This document shows, piece by piece, positions 29,824 through 37,910 of a DNA stretch of 64,000 nt. The notes beneath the pieces are model-generated. The model had not been told where the DNA came from and did not search any database. It saw nothing but the letters and a program-made list of their open reading frames with translations. The stretch is from JAOUEA01 sp040882605 (GTDB lineage Bacteria > Actinomycetota > UBA4738 > HRBIN12), in assembly GCA_040882605.1 (NCBI GenBank), contig JBBEAY010000060.1, forward strand, positions 16,958-80,957, read 5' to 3'. Made by a program: the position numbers and the translations under genes. Numbering within the stretch: the stretch's first letter is position 1; each line of letters opens with the position of its first letter.

Positions 29824-30608
29824 CAGGCGAGATGCCGGTCGCCGAGCGCTGGTGGCGCACCCTCGATTCGGGTAACGGCGTTACGCTGCTCACCGAGGCG
29901 CACATCACGCCGATGCTCGAGTCCAACGTGTGGCACGTGCGCGGGGGCGACGCCGACCTCGTCGTCGACACCGCCAACGGCATCGGAGCGCTGCGCCCCG
30001 CGATCGACGAGCTTGCGCAGGGCCGTCCGGTGATCGCCATGGCGACGCACGGGCATTTCGACCACGTGGGCGGACTCGCGGAGCTCGATGACCGCCGATG
30101 TCACGAGGCCGACGCCGCCGAGGTTCGCGATCCGTTCGCGGTGCGCATCGAGCGCGGTTCGCAACCCCAAGGCGTCGAGGAGATCTTCGCTTACTACGGC
30201 TTCGACGTGCCTCGTAGCACGATCGACGCGGTGCCGTACGAGGGCTTCGACGTGACTGCCTGGGTCGCACCCGGCGCCGAGCCGACCTCGTACGTGGGCG
30301 ACGGTGACGTGCTCGACCTCGGTGACCGTCGTCTAGAAGTGCTGCACGTGCCAGGGCACACGCCCGGCTCGATCGCGATCTGGGAAGCAGACACCGGCCT
30401 GCTTTTCAGCGGCGACACCGCCTACGTCGACGCCCGGCTGAGCTTCGACGACCCCGAAGCCGCGGAAGCCTCGCTCACCCGCCTGCGAGACCTGCCGGTG
30501 CGCCGTGTTCACGCCGGACACGACCGGAGCTTCGAGGGTGATGAGTTGCGGCTGCTGATCGACGGGCTGCTCAGCGGCGGCCTCGCCGACGTGGTTCATC
30601 AGAGCTAG
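29820..30608 (+). CDS. Metallo-beta-lactamase-fold hydrolase
   Basis: A 262-residue protein starting at the GTG that overlaps the previous stop codon (GTGA). The binuclear metal motif THGHFDHVGG is near residue 77, the third histidine is in VLHVPGHTPGSIAIWE, and the bridging aspartate is in LLFSGDTAYVD; HAGHD gives the final His. This is the glyoxalase II-type MBL fold with all ligands present. The substrate, probably a thioester or lactone, is unknown. Translational coupling to the decarboxylase suggests a shared pathway. Confidence 0.85.
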   Translation: MTGEMPVAERWWRTLDSGNGVTLLTEAHITPMLESNVWHVRGGDADLVVDTANGIGALRPAIDELAQGRPVIAMATHGHFDHVGGLAELDDRRCHEADAAEVRDPFAVRIERGSQPQGVEEIFAYYGFDVPRSTIDAVPYEGFDVTAWVAPGAEPTSYVGDGDVLDLGDRRLEVLHVPGHTPGSIAIWEADTGLLFSGDTAYVDARLSFDDPEAAEASLTRLRDLPVRRVHAGHDRSFEGDELRLLIDGLLSGGLADVVHQS

Positions 30609-30623
30609 TCTAACCTAGACTAG
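30605..30623 (+). repeat. Perfect 8-bp inverted repeat over the MBL stop codon
   Basis: CTAGTCTA (30605-30612), a 3-nt spacer and TAGACTAG (30616-30623) form a perfect inverted repeat that includes the TAG stop codon. The short loop would make a tight hairpin, but no T-run follows, so it is either a weak terminator or an operator for the amidohydrolase operon downstream. Confidence 0.6.
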
Positions 30624-30653
30624 CCGCAACCGCCTGATCGTTCGGATCGCCTC

Positions 30654-30848
30654 TCAGCTGAAGGACACTACGAACGTGGCGCCGGCGCCTGTCCACCCGG
30701 TCGCAGCGGATCGGAACGTGATCGCGCGACAGGTGTCCGCCCATGATCGCTCGGTGCGCCAACGCGTGACCAACAGATCCTGGCGGGTGTTGAGACGAAC
30801 GTCAGCGGGCGCCGCGGCGCTGAGCGTCACCGAAGGGTCGGCGCAGTC
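30654..30848 (-). pseudogene. Remnant of the C-terminus of a secreted PxKF-like protein
   Basis: In the ~296-nt gap before the amidohydrolase gene the minus strand has 64 codons ending in TGA (30654-30656). The reading includes DCADPSVTLSAAAPAD, VTRWRTERSWADTCRAITF and GAGATFVVSFS. The W-x-T...W-x-x-TCR pattern with a final ATF strand resembles the C-terminal repeat of secreted PxKF-domain proteins. No start codon or signal peptide is found before the frame enters the amidohydrolase gene antisense. It is offered as a gene fragment at low confidence. Confidence 0.35.
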
Positions 30849-30904
30849 CCGAAGTTGGCGTGTGGGCCGGGAGGCTGCCTGGTCCGAACGGTATCCTGCC
30901 CGGC

Positions 30905-32140
30905 ATGGATGAGCGGATCGTTCTCACGGCGGATCGGTTGATCGACACCGAGCGAGGGGAAGTGCTCAACGACCGAGCCGTGATCGTCGAGGGCGATCGC
31001 ATCACAGATGTGGTCGCGGCTTCCGAAGCTCCCGACGACGCGCGCCGCATCGACCTCGCCGGGCACACGCTGCTTCCTGGGCTGATGGATATGCACTCAC
31101 ACCTGGTCGGCGCCGACGACACCGGGCAGGGCTACGCTCAGCTAGTCATGCGCTCGCCCGCGCAGGAGGCGATCGTCGGCGTGCACAACGCCCGTTCCAC
31201 GCTCGAAGCCGGCTTCACGACCGTGCGTGACATCGGCACGTTCCGCGCGTTCGTCGACGTGGCGCTGAAGGAAGGTATCGACGCCGGCTGGTACCCGGGA
31301 CCGCGCATGATGTGCGCCGGCGCGTACGTGACGACACCCGGCGGCGCCGGTGACCTGACCGGTCTCGCGGTCGACGTTGACGAGGTCGTGCCGCGCGATC
31401 TGCGATTCGGCGTGACGAGCGGGGTCGATCAGATGCGCTCGACCGTGCGGCAGGTGCTCCGCTACGGCGCCGACTTCATCAAGGTGCTCGCCACCGGCGC
31501 GGTGCTCACGAGCGGCACGAGGCCGGGCATGCCAGAGTTCACCGAGAGCGAGCTGTGCGCCGCGGTCGAGGAAGCCGATGCGGCCGGGGTCCACGTTGCC
31601 GCGCATGCGCACGGCGCCGAAGGCATCAAGCGCGCGGTGCGGGCGGGCGTGCGCTCGATCGAGCACGGATCGCTCATGGACGACGAGGCGATCGAGCTCA
31701 TGGCCGAGCGCGGCACGTACCTCGTGGCCGACATGTACGACGGCGACTACATGCTCGAGGTCGGGCCCTCGCTCGGCTACACTGATGAGGTCATCGAGAA
31801 GGTGCACCTCACGAACGATGCGCAACGAGAGGGTTTCACGAAGTGTGTGAAAGCCGGTGTACCCCTCGCGTTCGGTACCGACTCGGGCATCGCGCCTCAC
31901 GGTCTGAACGCGCGGCAGTTCGCGTACTACGTGCGGTTCGGGCTCACGCCGATGCAGGCGATCCAGAGCGCGACCCGGTGGTCCGCCGAGCTGATGCGTT
32001 GGGAAGACCGCGTGGGAACCGTGGCGCCCGGCCTGTTCGCGGACATGATCGCGGTGCCCGGCGACCCCACCGACGACGTGACCCTGCTCGAGCACGTGCC
32101 GTTCGTGATGAAGGACGGCGAGGTCACGAAGAGCGCCTGA
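30905..32140 (+). CDS. Amidohydrolase-superfamily enzyme (prolidase/imidazolonepropionase-like)
   Basis: A 411-residue TIM-barrel metal hydrolase from the ATG at 30905. The N-terminal beta sandwich is followed by LLPGLMDMHSHLVGAD with the HxH metal pair, FTTVRDIGTF, the metal-binding lysine region DFIKVLATGAV, HVAAHAHGAEGI, VRSIEHGSLMDDE, and the catalytic Asp in AFGTDSGIAPHG. The C-terminal TVAPGLFADMIAV is typical. This subgroup hydrolyses N-acyl or X-Pro-type peptides in characterised relatives; the substrate here is unknown. It leads a three-gene run with the aminotransferase and dehydrogenase. Confidence 0.85.
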   Translation: MDERIVLTADRLIDTERGEVLNDRAVIVEGDRITDVVAASEAPDDARRIDLAGHTLLPGLMDMHSHLVGADDTGQGYAQLVMRSPAQEAIVGVHNARSTLEAGFTTVRDIGTFRAFVDVALKEGIDAGWYPGPRMMCAGAYVTTPGGAGDLTGLAVDVDEVVPRDLRFGVTSGVDQMRSTVRQVLRYGADFIKVLATGAVLTSGTRPGMPEFTESELCAAVEEADAAGVHVAAHAHGAEGIKRAVRAGVRSIEHGSLMDDEAIELMAERGTYLVADMYDGDYMLEVGPSLGYTDEVIEKVHLTNDAQREGFTKCVKAGVPLAFGTDSGIAPHGLNARQFAYYVRFGLTPMQAIQSATRWSAELMRWEDRVGTVAPGLFADMIAVPGDPTDDVTLLEHVPFVMKDGEVTKSA

Positions 32141-32185
32141 GCCGCACGAGCGGCGACGCGAAGGGCTCCGAGGGAAAGGACGGGC

Positions 32186-33520
32186 ATGGCAACCGAGGTC
32201 AGGTCACTCACCGCCGAGCAGATCGTCGCCGACTCGAAGCGATACACGCTCTTCGACTGGCAGGCCCAGTCGAAGGCATCTCCCCTCGCGATCGATCGAG
32301 CGGAGGGGGTGTACATGTACGGGGTCGACGGCCGCCGATGGCTCGACTTCAGCTCGCAGCTCATGGGCGTGAACATCGGCCACGGCGACAAGCGCGTCAC
32401 CGACGCGATCGCGCGCCAGGCAGAGAAGCTTCCCTACATCTCACCGTTCCACGCGTTCGAGGGGCGCGCCGTGCTCGGTCGCAAGCTCGCCGGCCTCTGG
32501 CCTGGTGACATCGAGAAGACCTTCTTCACCCTCGGAGGCGCCGAGGCCAATGAGAACGCCGTGAAGATGGCGAAGATGGTGACCGGCCGGCAGAAGGTGC
32601 TCGCTCGCTATCGCAGCTATCACGGCTCGACCTACGCCACGATGATGCTGACCGGCGACCCGCGTCGCTGGCCCAACGAGCAACCGTCCATGCCCGGGGT
32701 CGTGCACGTGCTCGACCCTTACCACGGACCCAAACGAGGCTTCGACGACGCTCCGACGGCGCTGGCGCTGCTCGAGGAGACGATCGAGCTCGAGGGGCCC
32801 GAGACGATCGCGGCATTCATCCTGGAGCCTGTCACCGGCACTAACGGCATCCTGATCCCGCCCGACGGGTACATGCAGGGCGTGCGCGAGCTGTGCACGC
32901 GCTTCGGCATCATGCTGATCGCCGACGAGGTGATGTGCGGATGGGGCCGTACCGGCGCGTGGTTCGCAGTCGATCACTGGAACGTGGTGCCCGACATCAT
33001 CACGACAGCCAAGGGGCTCACGTCGTCGTACGCACCGCTCGGGGCCGTTGGTCTCGCGCCGCACGTTGCCGGCTACTTCGAGGACAACGTCTTCTGGGGT
33101 GGGCTCACCTACAACACGCACCCCCTCGGCGTCGCTGCCGCGATCGCGGCGGTGCAGGTGATCGAGGACGACGACCTCGTCGGCAACGCCAAACGTCTCG
33201 AGCCGGTGATGCGGGCGCACCACGAGACCCTCGCCGCGAAGCACCCGAGCGTCGGCCGGTACCGCAACATCGGACTGTTCGGCATCCTCGAGCTGGTGAA
33301 GAACCGCGAGACCCTCGAGCCGCTCAGCCCGTTCAACCAGATGAACGAGACGATGCAAGAGTTGAACCGGTTCCTGATCGACAACGGGCTCGCGACGTTC
33401 ATCCGGTGGTGGAACGTGATGACGAACCCGCCGCTCTGCATCAACGAGGAACAGCTCGCCGAGGGCTTCGAGATCATCGACCGCGCACTCGACATCGCCG
33501 ACGCCGCGATGGAGGACTGA
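32186..33520 (+). CDS. Class III PLP-dependent aminotransferase
   Basis: A 444-residue omega-type aminotransferase. It shows GVYMYGVDGRRWLDFSSQLM, FTLGGAEANENAVKMAK, RYRSYHGSTYATMMLTGDPR, ILEPVTGTNGI, the D of LIADEVMCGWGRTG and the PLP lysine in TTAKGLTSSYAPLGAV. The length and motifs match taurine-, beta-alanine- or 4-aminobutyrate-type enzymes using pyruvate. The next gene (hydroxyacid dehydrogenase) could reduce the semialdehyde it makes, which hints at beta-amino-acid or taurine use. This role is inferred from context. Confidence 0.88.
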   Translation: MATEVRSLTAEQIVADSKRYTLFDWQAQSKASPLAIDRAEGVYMYGVDGRRWLDFSSQLMGVNIGHGDKRVTDAIARQAEKLPYISPFHAFEGRAVLGRKLAGLWPGDIEKTFFTLGGAEANENAVKMAKMVTGRQKVLARYRSYHGSTYATMMLTGDPRRWPNEQPSMPGVVHVLDPYHGPKRGFDDAPTALALLEETIELEGPETIAAFILEPVTGTNGILIPPDGYMQGVRELCTRFGIMLIADEVMCGWGRTGAWFAVDHWNVVPDIITTAKGLTSSYAPLGAVGLAPHVAGYFEDNVFWGGLTYNTHPLGVAAAIAAVQVIEDDDLVGNAKRLEPVMRAHHETLAAKHPSVGRYRNIGLFGILELVKNRETLEPLSPFNQMNETMQELNRFLIDNGLATFIRWWNVMTNPPLCINEEQLAEGFEIIDRALDIADAAMED

Positions 33521-33522
33521 GC

Positions 33523-34413
33523 GTGGTTTCACCCGAGCGAGTCGGGTTCATCGGACTCGGCATCATGGGCAAACCCATGGCGCGGAACCTGCTCGCGGCC
33601 GGGTTCCCGGTCACGGTGCACTCGCGCAGCCCCGGGCCCGTCGATGAGCTCGTGACGGCCGGCATGGTGCGCGCCGACGGCCCCGCATCGGTCGCGGCCT
33701 CGAGCGACGTGACGATCACGATGCTTCCCGACACCGCCGATGTCGAGAGCGTGCTCGTCGGGAGCGGCGGCGTGATCGAGGGTGTCTCAGACGGAGCACT
33801 GGTGATCGACATGAGCTCGATCGACCCGGGGCCGACGCGCGAGATGGCGGCGGCGTTCGCCGCGAAGGGCGCCGCCATGCTCGACGCGCCCGTGAGCGGC
33901 GGGGAAAAGGGTGCGATCGACGCCGCGCTCTCGATCATGGCCGGGGGCGACGATGCGGCGTTCACGCGGGCGACGCCGATCTTCGAGGCGCTGGGAAAGA
34001 ACATCGTGCACGTCGGTCCGAGCGGGGCCGGCCAGGTCTGTAAGGCCTGCAACCAGCTCGTGGTCGCCGCCACCATCGAAGCGGTAGCCGAGGCGCTGTT
34101 GCTCGCGGAGCGGTCGGGCGTCGATGCAGCGAAGGTCAGGCAAGCGTTGCTCGGTGGGTTCGCGGGCTCGAAGATCCTCGAGGTGCACGGTCAGCGCATG
34201 CTTGACCGGGCGTTCGACCCCGGCTTCCGGGTTCGGCTGCATCGCAAGGATGCGCGCATCGTGGAGCACGCCGCGATGGCGACGGGCACGCCGATCCCGT
34301 CGTTCGCGGCCGTCACCGCGCAATTGCAGAAGGCGGTCGATGCGGGCGATGGCGACCGCGACCACTCGGCGCTGTACGCCGAGCTCTCGCGTGAGGCCGA
34401 CGACCGAGGCTGA
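33523..34413 (+). CDS. 3-hydroxyisobutyrate / tartronate semialdehyde reductase-type dehydrogenase
   Basis: A 296-residue NAD(P)-dependent enzyme from the GTG at 33523, with GGAGGA inside the end of the previous gene. The dinucleotide motif VGFIGLGIMGKPMARNLL is followed by DAPVSGGEKGAIDAALSIMA (substrate motif), SGAGQVCKACNQLVVAA and the catalytic Lys in RVRLHRKDARIVEHAA. This is the beta-hydroxyacid dehydrogenase family. It is almost contiguous with the aminotransferase gene, and a semialdehyde is the likely substrate. Confidence 0.9.
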   Translation: MVSPERVGFIGLGIMGKPMARNLLAAGFPVTVHSRSPGPVDELVTAGMVRADGPASVAASSDVTITMLPDTADVESVLVGSGGVIEGVSDGALVIDMSSIDPGPTREMAAAFAAKGAAMLDAPVSGGEKGAIDAALSIMAGGDDAAFTRATPIFEALGKNIVHVGPSGAGQVCKACNQLVVAATIEAVAEALLLAERSGVDAAKVRQALLGGFAGSKILEVHGQRMLDRAFDPGFRVRLHRKDARIVEHAAMATGTPIPSFAAVTAQLQKAVDAGDGDRDHSALYAELSREADDRG

Positions 34414-34501
34414 CGACCACCGAACGATCGCGACAGCACCGAGCCCGCACCCTCGTGTGCCAACATATCGGATGTATCTCCCCAAGTAAGGAGCGACCGA
34501 G

Positions 34502-34921
34502 ATGACCGAGGAACAGGGTTCTCAGCCGGGCAGGAACTGGGCCGCGGCCGCCGCCGTGGTCGTGGGCGCCACGACCCTGGTCTACCTATGGCTGATCGAG
34601 AACCGATCGACGCGCGATCTCGCGCGGGTCTCGTTGGTCGCTGCGCTCTTCCTGCTCGCGTTGGCGGCCGCCATCGGCGCCGCGACGCTGCGAACGCCCG
34701 AAGCGCGGCATCTCGCGGCGGCCGGCGGCATCGGTCTGCTCCTGTCGATGGGCGTGCTCGCGATCTTCTCGGTCGGTTCATTCCTGCTCGTGGCTGCCGG
34801 CCTGCTCATCATCGCGATCGCCGTGGGAAGGGCCGGGGGCCGGCGGTCGTCGCCGATCGCGGTGCTCCTGGCCTTCGTGGTCGGTGCGGCGGTGCCCTGG
34901 GCGCTTGTCCTCCTGGCGTGA
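34502..34921 (+). CDS. Four-helix membrane protein
   Basis: A 139-residue protein from an ATG. A short hydrophilic start (TEEQGSQPGRN) is followed by four hydrophobic helices (AAAAAVVVGATTLVYLWLI, LVAALFLLALAAAIGAATL, GIGLLLSMGVLAIFSVGSFL and the AIAVGRAGGRR-separated last helix). No family is recognised. Its stop codon is 10 nt from the convergent Rieske gene stop. Confidence 0.62.
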   Translation: MTEEQGSQPGRNWAAAAAVVVGATTLVYLWLIENRSTRDLARVSLVAALFLLALAAAIGAATLRTPEARHLAAAGGIGLLLSMGVLAIFSVGSFLLVAAGLLIIAIAVGRAGGRRSSPIAVLLAFVVGAAVPWALVLLA

Positions 34922-34930
34922 ACGCTTCCT

Positions 34931-35257
34931 TCACGACCGCGGACGGATCTCCACCGAACCTTCGGTGATGCGCACGTCGTAGGATCCGACGGGCTTCGTC
35001 GCGGGTCCTCGCAGCACGCGCCCGTCCTCGAGTCCGAAGATGCTGCCATGCGCCGGGCACGTCACGGTGGCGAGCGAACCCCCCACTTTCACCGGTCCGC
35101 GGTCGAGCGACGCCCCCTGGTGCGTGCAGCGGTTCCCGATCGCATGGACCCGCTCACCCGATCGGACCAACAGAACCGTGGAGCCCCCGAACGGAACCCG
35201 GACGCCCTTGCCATCTGGGATACCGCTCAACGTCGCCACCGATGTCCAGTTGCTCAT
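34931..35257 (-). CDS. Rieske [2Fe-2S] ferredoxin-type protein
   Basis: A 108-residue protein from the ATG at 35257, preceded by a strong AGGAGGA. The two cluster-binding motifs are CTHQG and CPAHGS with the spacing found in soluble Rieske ferredoxins (HAIGNRCTHQGASLDRGPVK, VTCPAHGSIFGLEDGRVL). It should carry one [2Fe-2S] cluster and act as an electron-transfer partner or small subunit. No oxygenase gene lies next to it. Confidence 0.92.
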   Translation of the reverse strand: MSNWTSVATLSGIPDGKGVRVPFGGSTVLLVRSGERVHAIGNRCTHQGASLDRGPVKVGGSLATVTCPAHGSIFGLEDGRVLRGPATKPVGSYDVRITEGSVEIRPRS

Positions 35258-35323
35258 CCATCCTCCTCCTACTGCATACCTCGTAGGGCCCGTCCCCCGC
35301 ATTAGATGGTGTGTGGAAGGGGA

Positions 35324-35381
35324 ACCGTAGTGATGAGGCGGCCGCACTACGGCGGCACCTCAGGACGATATTCGTATCGTC
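35324..35381 (+). promoter_or_regulatory. Two hairpins in the leader of the secreted-protein gene
   Basis: CCGTAGTG (35324-35331) pairs with CACTACGG (35345-35352) around a 13-nt loop. Next, GACGATA (35364-35370) pairs perfectly with TATCGTC (35375-35381) around a TTCG tetraloop. The second hairpin ends about 7 nt before the GAAGGAG ribosome binding site. Two stable stems in the leader suggest an RNA-stability or translation-control element. Confidence 0.55.
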
Positions 35382-35398
35382 GAGGGGAAGGAGCAAGC

Positions 35399-36121
35399 AT
35401 GAAGAAGCAGATCGCTGCGGTTGCGACCGCATTTGCGATGGTGCTCGTAGGGGGCACCGCGCTCGCCCACGAGACCAAGCTGGGCCTGTTCACCGATGGA
35501 AGCGGTGCCGAGATCGGGTGGAGCCAAGGCCCCGATTCGCCGAACGACAACAACACGTCGGCCCTGAACATCAGGACCGACGCGGGTGAGTACGCATACG
35601 CATACAAGCCGAGCTTCGGGCTCGGCCCGCCCGATGGAGCGAACAAGGCAGGAACCAATGTCCGTAACCTGTCGTTCGACTTCCTGAACTCCGTTCCGGG
35701 CACCGGGTACGTGGGGGCGGGAGCACCGAGGTTCTCGGTCGAGATCGACGAGGTCGGTGACGACGCGGCAGCTGAGGCTGCTGACCCCAACCTGCAAGAG
35801 TTCGCCTTCTTGTCGGCGTTCCACTGCCAGGGGCCGACGTCTGACCCGAACTGGAGTCGCGCCGACTTCACTGGTGCCACGGACGCCGGAGGCAACTGCA
35901 CCTTGCAGTACAAGGGAGTGGACTACTCGAACACGGCATCCGAAGACGCCTGGGACGTGTTCGTCGCGGCGAATCCGGGAGTGCGGGTGGACTACGCGTT
36001 CCTGATCGTGGACGAGACCACGGCGCCCGGTCGGGCGCGTGTCGACCGAATCGCGATGCAGTCGCACATGCAGGTCGCCGGTGGGCGAACGGTGCATTGC
36101 TCGAGTGAAGGAAGCTGCTGA
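35399..36121 (+). CDS. Secreted protein of unknown function
   Basis: A 240-residue protein from the ATG at 35399 with GAAGGAG upstream. The signal peptide MKKQIAAVATAFAMVLVGG ends near TALAHET. The mature part is rich in Asp, Asn and Gly and has cysteines in AFHCQGPTSD, GGNCTLQY and HCSSEGSC, likely disulfides. A repeated pattern of beta-like stretches (VRVDYAFLIVDET) suggests a beta-sandwich. No family is recognised. The leader hairpins imply notable regulation, and a high-expression surface protein is plausible. Confidence 0.7.
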   Translation: MKKQIAAVATAFAMVLVGGTALAHETKLGLFTDGSGAEIGWSQGPDSPNDNNTSALNIRTDAGEYAYAYKPSFGLGPPDGANKAGTNVRNLSFDFLNSVPGTGYVGAGAPRFSVEIDEVGDDAAAEAADPNLQEFAFLSAFHCQGPTSDPNWSRADFTGATDAGGNCTLQYKGVDYSNTASEDAWDVFVAANPGVRVDYAFLIVDETTAPGRARVDRIAMQSHMQVAGGRTVHCSSEGSC

Positions 36122-36160
36122 CCCAGAGTTCGATGGAGAGGGGCTTCGGCCCCTCTCTCC

Positions 36161-36484
36161 TCACACCTGTGCGTCGGACCAACGCTCGGCCCAGCGGCCG
36201 AGCTCGTCCATGACCTTCGTGAGGTCTCGGCCCCGCTCGGTGAGGTGATACTCGATCAGCACCGGGGTCGAGGGGGTCACGTCGCGGGTCACGATGCGCT
36301 CGGCCTCGAGCTCTTTCAGCCGGTCGCTGAGCAGCGCGTCGGAGATCTGGGGGATCGCGGACCTGATGTCGCCGAATCTCGCGGCGCCGGTCTGCAAGGC
36401 GCGAACGACCTGCGGGTTCCACCGCTTGCCTATCAGCTCCGCGGCCCGCTGGAAGTGCTCGCACATCGGTGCTTCCTCGGTCAT
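36161..36484 (-). CDS. HxlR-family transcriptional regulator
   Basis: A 107-residue winged-helix regulator. The start MCEHFQRAAELIGKRWNPQV with its N-terminal Cys, then RFGDIRSAIPQISDALLSDR, LKELEAERIVTRDVTP and YHLTERGRDLTKVMDEL match HxlR. The Cys near position 8 could sense redox or electrophile stress, as in related family members. It is divergent from yceI with a 123-nt gap containing an inverted repeat, so control of yceI and of itself is likely. Confidence 0.9.
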   Translation of the reverse strand: MTEEAPMCEHFQRAAELIGKRWNPQVVRALQTGAARFGDIRSAIPQISDALLSDRLKELEAERIVTRDVTPSTPVLIEYHLTERGRDLTKVMDELGRWAERWSDAQV

Positions 36485-36523
36485 GGTGCCCTCAGATCCT
36501 CGAGTCTAACTCTGGAATATATA

Positions 36524-36552
36524 GTACCTTCGGAACCGTTAGTGCGAAGTAC
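36524..36552. promoter_or_regulatory. Inverted repeat in the hxlR-yceI intergenic region
   Basis: GTACcTTCG and CGAAGTAC form an imperfect inverted repeat (arms at 36524-36532 and 36545-36552), with GTAC at both ends, a layout typical of HxlR binding sites. It lies between the divergent starts; an AT-rich TATATAGT just left of it may be part of a promoter. Confidence 0.5.
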
Positions 36553-36607
36553 AGCACGACATGAACCGCCGCGAGGGGCGGCGGTCGGAGCCACAGAGGA
36601 GGAGCCC

Positions 36608-37174
36608 ATGTCGCAGGAAGCTCGCGAGATCGACGGTGTGTCGATCCCGCCCGCAGGCAAGTACGAGCTCGACGCCAGCCACACCGAGGTGGGTTTCGTG
36701 GCGCGCCACATGATCACGAAGGTCCGTGGCCGCTTCACCGAGTTCAGCGGCACGATCGAGGTCGGCGACACGCCGGAGAGCTCGGGTGTCGAGGTGGAAG
36801 TCAAGACCGCCAGCGTGCAGACGAACTTCGAGCAGCGCGACAACCACCTGAAGAGCGCGGACTTCTTCGAGACCGACGAGTACCCGGTCATGACGTTCCA
36901 CTCGACGGCGATCCGTCACACCGGCGGCTCGAGCTTCGAGCTCGACGGCGACCTCACGATCCGTGACATCACGAAGCCGATCACGCTCACCGGCGAGTTC
37001 CTCGGTTGGGGCAAGGATCCGTACGACAACACGTTCTTCTCGGCTGAGGCCAAGACCACCGTCGAGCGCGAGGACTGGGATCTGACATGGAACGTCGCGG
37101 TCGAAACCGGCGGCTTCCTCGTGAGCAAGAAGATCGACCTCGTGATCGACCTCGAGGCCCGCAAGGTCGGCTGA
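36608..37174 (+). CDS. YceI-family lipid-binding protein
   Basis: A 188-residue protein from the ATG at 36608 with AGGAGG upstream. The lipocalin-like YceI pattern is clear: LDASHTEVGFVARHMITKVR, GRFTEFSGTIEVGDTPE, DNHLKSADFFETDEYPVMTF and FELDGDLTIRDITKPITLTG. Most YceI proteins bind polyisoprenoids; this one has no signal peptide, as is common in actinobacterial members, so it is probably cytoplasmic. Divergent HxlR is the likely regulator. Confidence 0.93.
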   Translation: MSQEAREIDGVSIPPAGKYELDASHTEVGFVARHMITKVRGRFTEFSGTIEVGDTPESSGVEVEVKTASVQTNFEQRDNHLKSADFFETDEYPVMTFHSTAIRHTGGSSFELDGDLTIRDITKPITLTGEFLGWGKDPYDNTFFSAEAKTTVEREDWDLTWNVAVETGGFLVSKKIDLVIDLEARKVG

Positions 37175-37197
37175 CCGATCACCCACGAGGACTCGCG

Positions 37198-37223
37198 CGA
37201 CTGGCCCCTCGCGGGGCCGGTCG
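37198..37223. terminator. Bidirectional terminator-like hairpin
   Basis: CGACTGGCCCC (37198-37208), loop TCGC and GGGGCCGGTCG (37213-37223) form an 11-bp GC-rich stem with one T-G pair. It sits in the 61-nt gap between the convergent stop codons of yceI and the 201-residue gene. No T-run follows, as is usual in high-GC actinobacteria. Confidence 0.68.
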
Positions 37224-37235
37224 TTGCGCGTCGGG

Positions 37236-37841
37236 TCAGACGAGGGGTTGCGCGCCGCTCGCGCCGGCCTCGTACCAGCCAAGCTTGAACAGCCGGTCGT
37301 AGGCGACGACGACGTCGCCTGCTATCCAGAGGTCCGCGGCCCACCCCGAATCGAGATCGGTGAAGGTCCATCGCGTCGCCGCGAATCGGCCCGCCGGTGT
37401 CTCGACTTCCTCGGGTCCGAGCAGCTCGTAGCGCTGTCGCACCCGAGACGCTTCGAGGGTGACGGGGGCGAGGTACACCACCGCGATCTCGCTGGTGCCG
37501 CCAAGCCGCTTCGTGGTGACGACGTTGGTGGCGGGCGTGAAGTAGTCAAGGTGCATCTCGGGTCCGTACGGGATCTCGATCTCCGCGCCGTCTCGGAACC
37601 CGGTAAGCACGTTGCTGCGCGGTTCGAGCAGCAGTTGATGCTCACCGGTGTCGATGCGAACACGCGCGATCCGCCAGTCCGAGCCGACCACGACGTCAAC
37701 GACCGCACGATGCGGTGTCGGGTCGGTCGTGTCGACGTCGCTGAAATATCGCCATCCCATAGGTCCGGGGGCGCATCGGAAGCTCTCAGTGCCGACCGGT
37801 GTTGCGTCGTCACCCAGCACCGTGTAGCGGCCTTGTGGCAT
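37236..37841 (-). CDS. Conserved hypothetical protein, beta-rich
   Basis: A 201-residue protein from the ATG at 37841 (MPQGRYTVLGDDATPVGTES). It appears mostly beta: GWRYFSDVDTTDPTPHRAVV, WRIARVRIDTGEHQLLLEP, VVTTKRLGGTSEIAVVYLAP and ETPAGRFAATRWTFTDLDS. The late ETPAGRFAATRW segment resembles DUF3108-type beta proteins, but the match is not firm. There is no signal peptide. It is divergent from the next gene with 69 nt between starts. Confidence 0.65.
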   Translation of the reverse strand: MPQGRYTVLGDDATPVGTESFRCAPGPMGWRYFSDVDTTDPTPHRAVVDVVVGSDWRIARVRIDTGEHQLLLEPRSNVLTGFRDGAEIEIPYGPEMHLDYFTPATNVVTTKRLGGTSEIAVVYLAPVTLEASRVRQRYELLGPEEVETPAGRFAATRWTFTDLDSGWAADLWIAGDVVVAYDRLFKLGWYEAGASGAQPLV

Positions 37842-37910
37842 CGGCTCACCGTACCCGGACGCCTCACCAGCCGACGCACGACTCGTGAGCGTCGCGATAG
37901 GGTCCACCGC

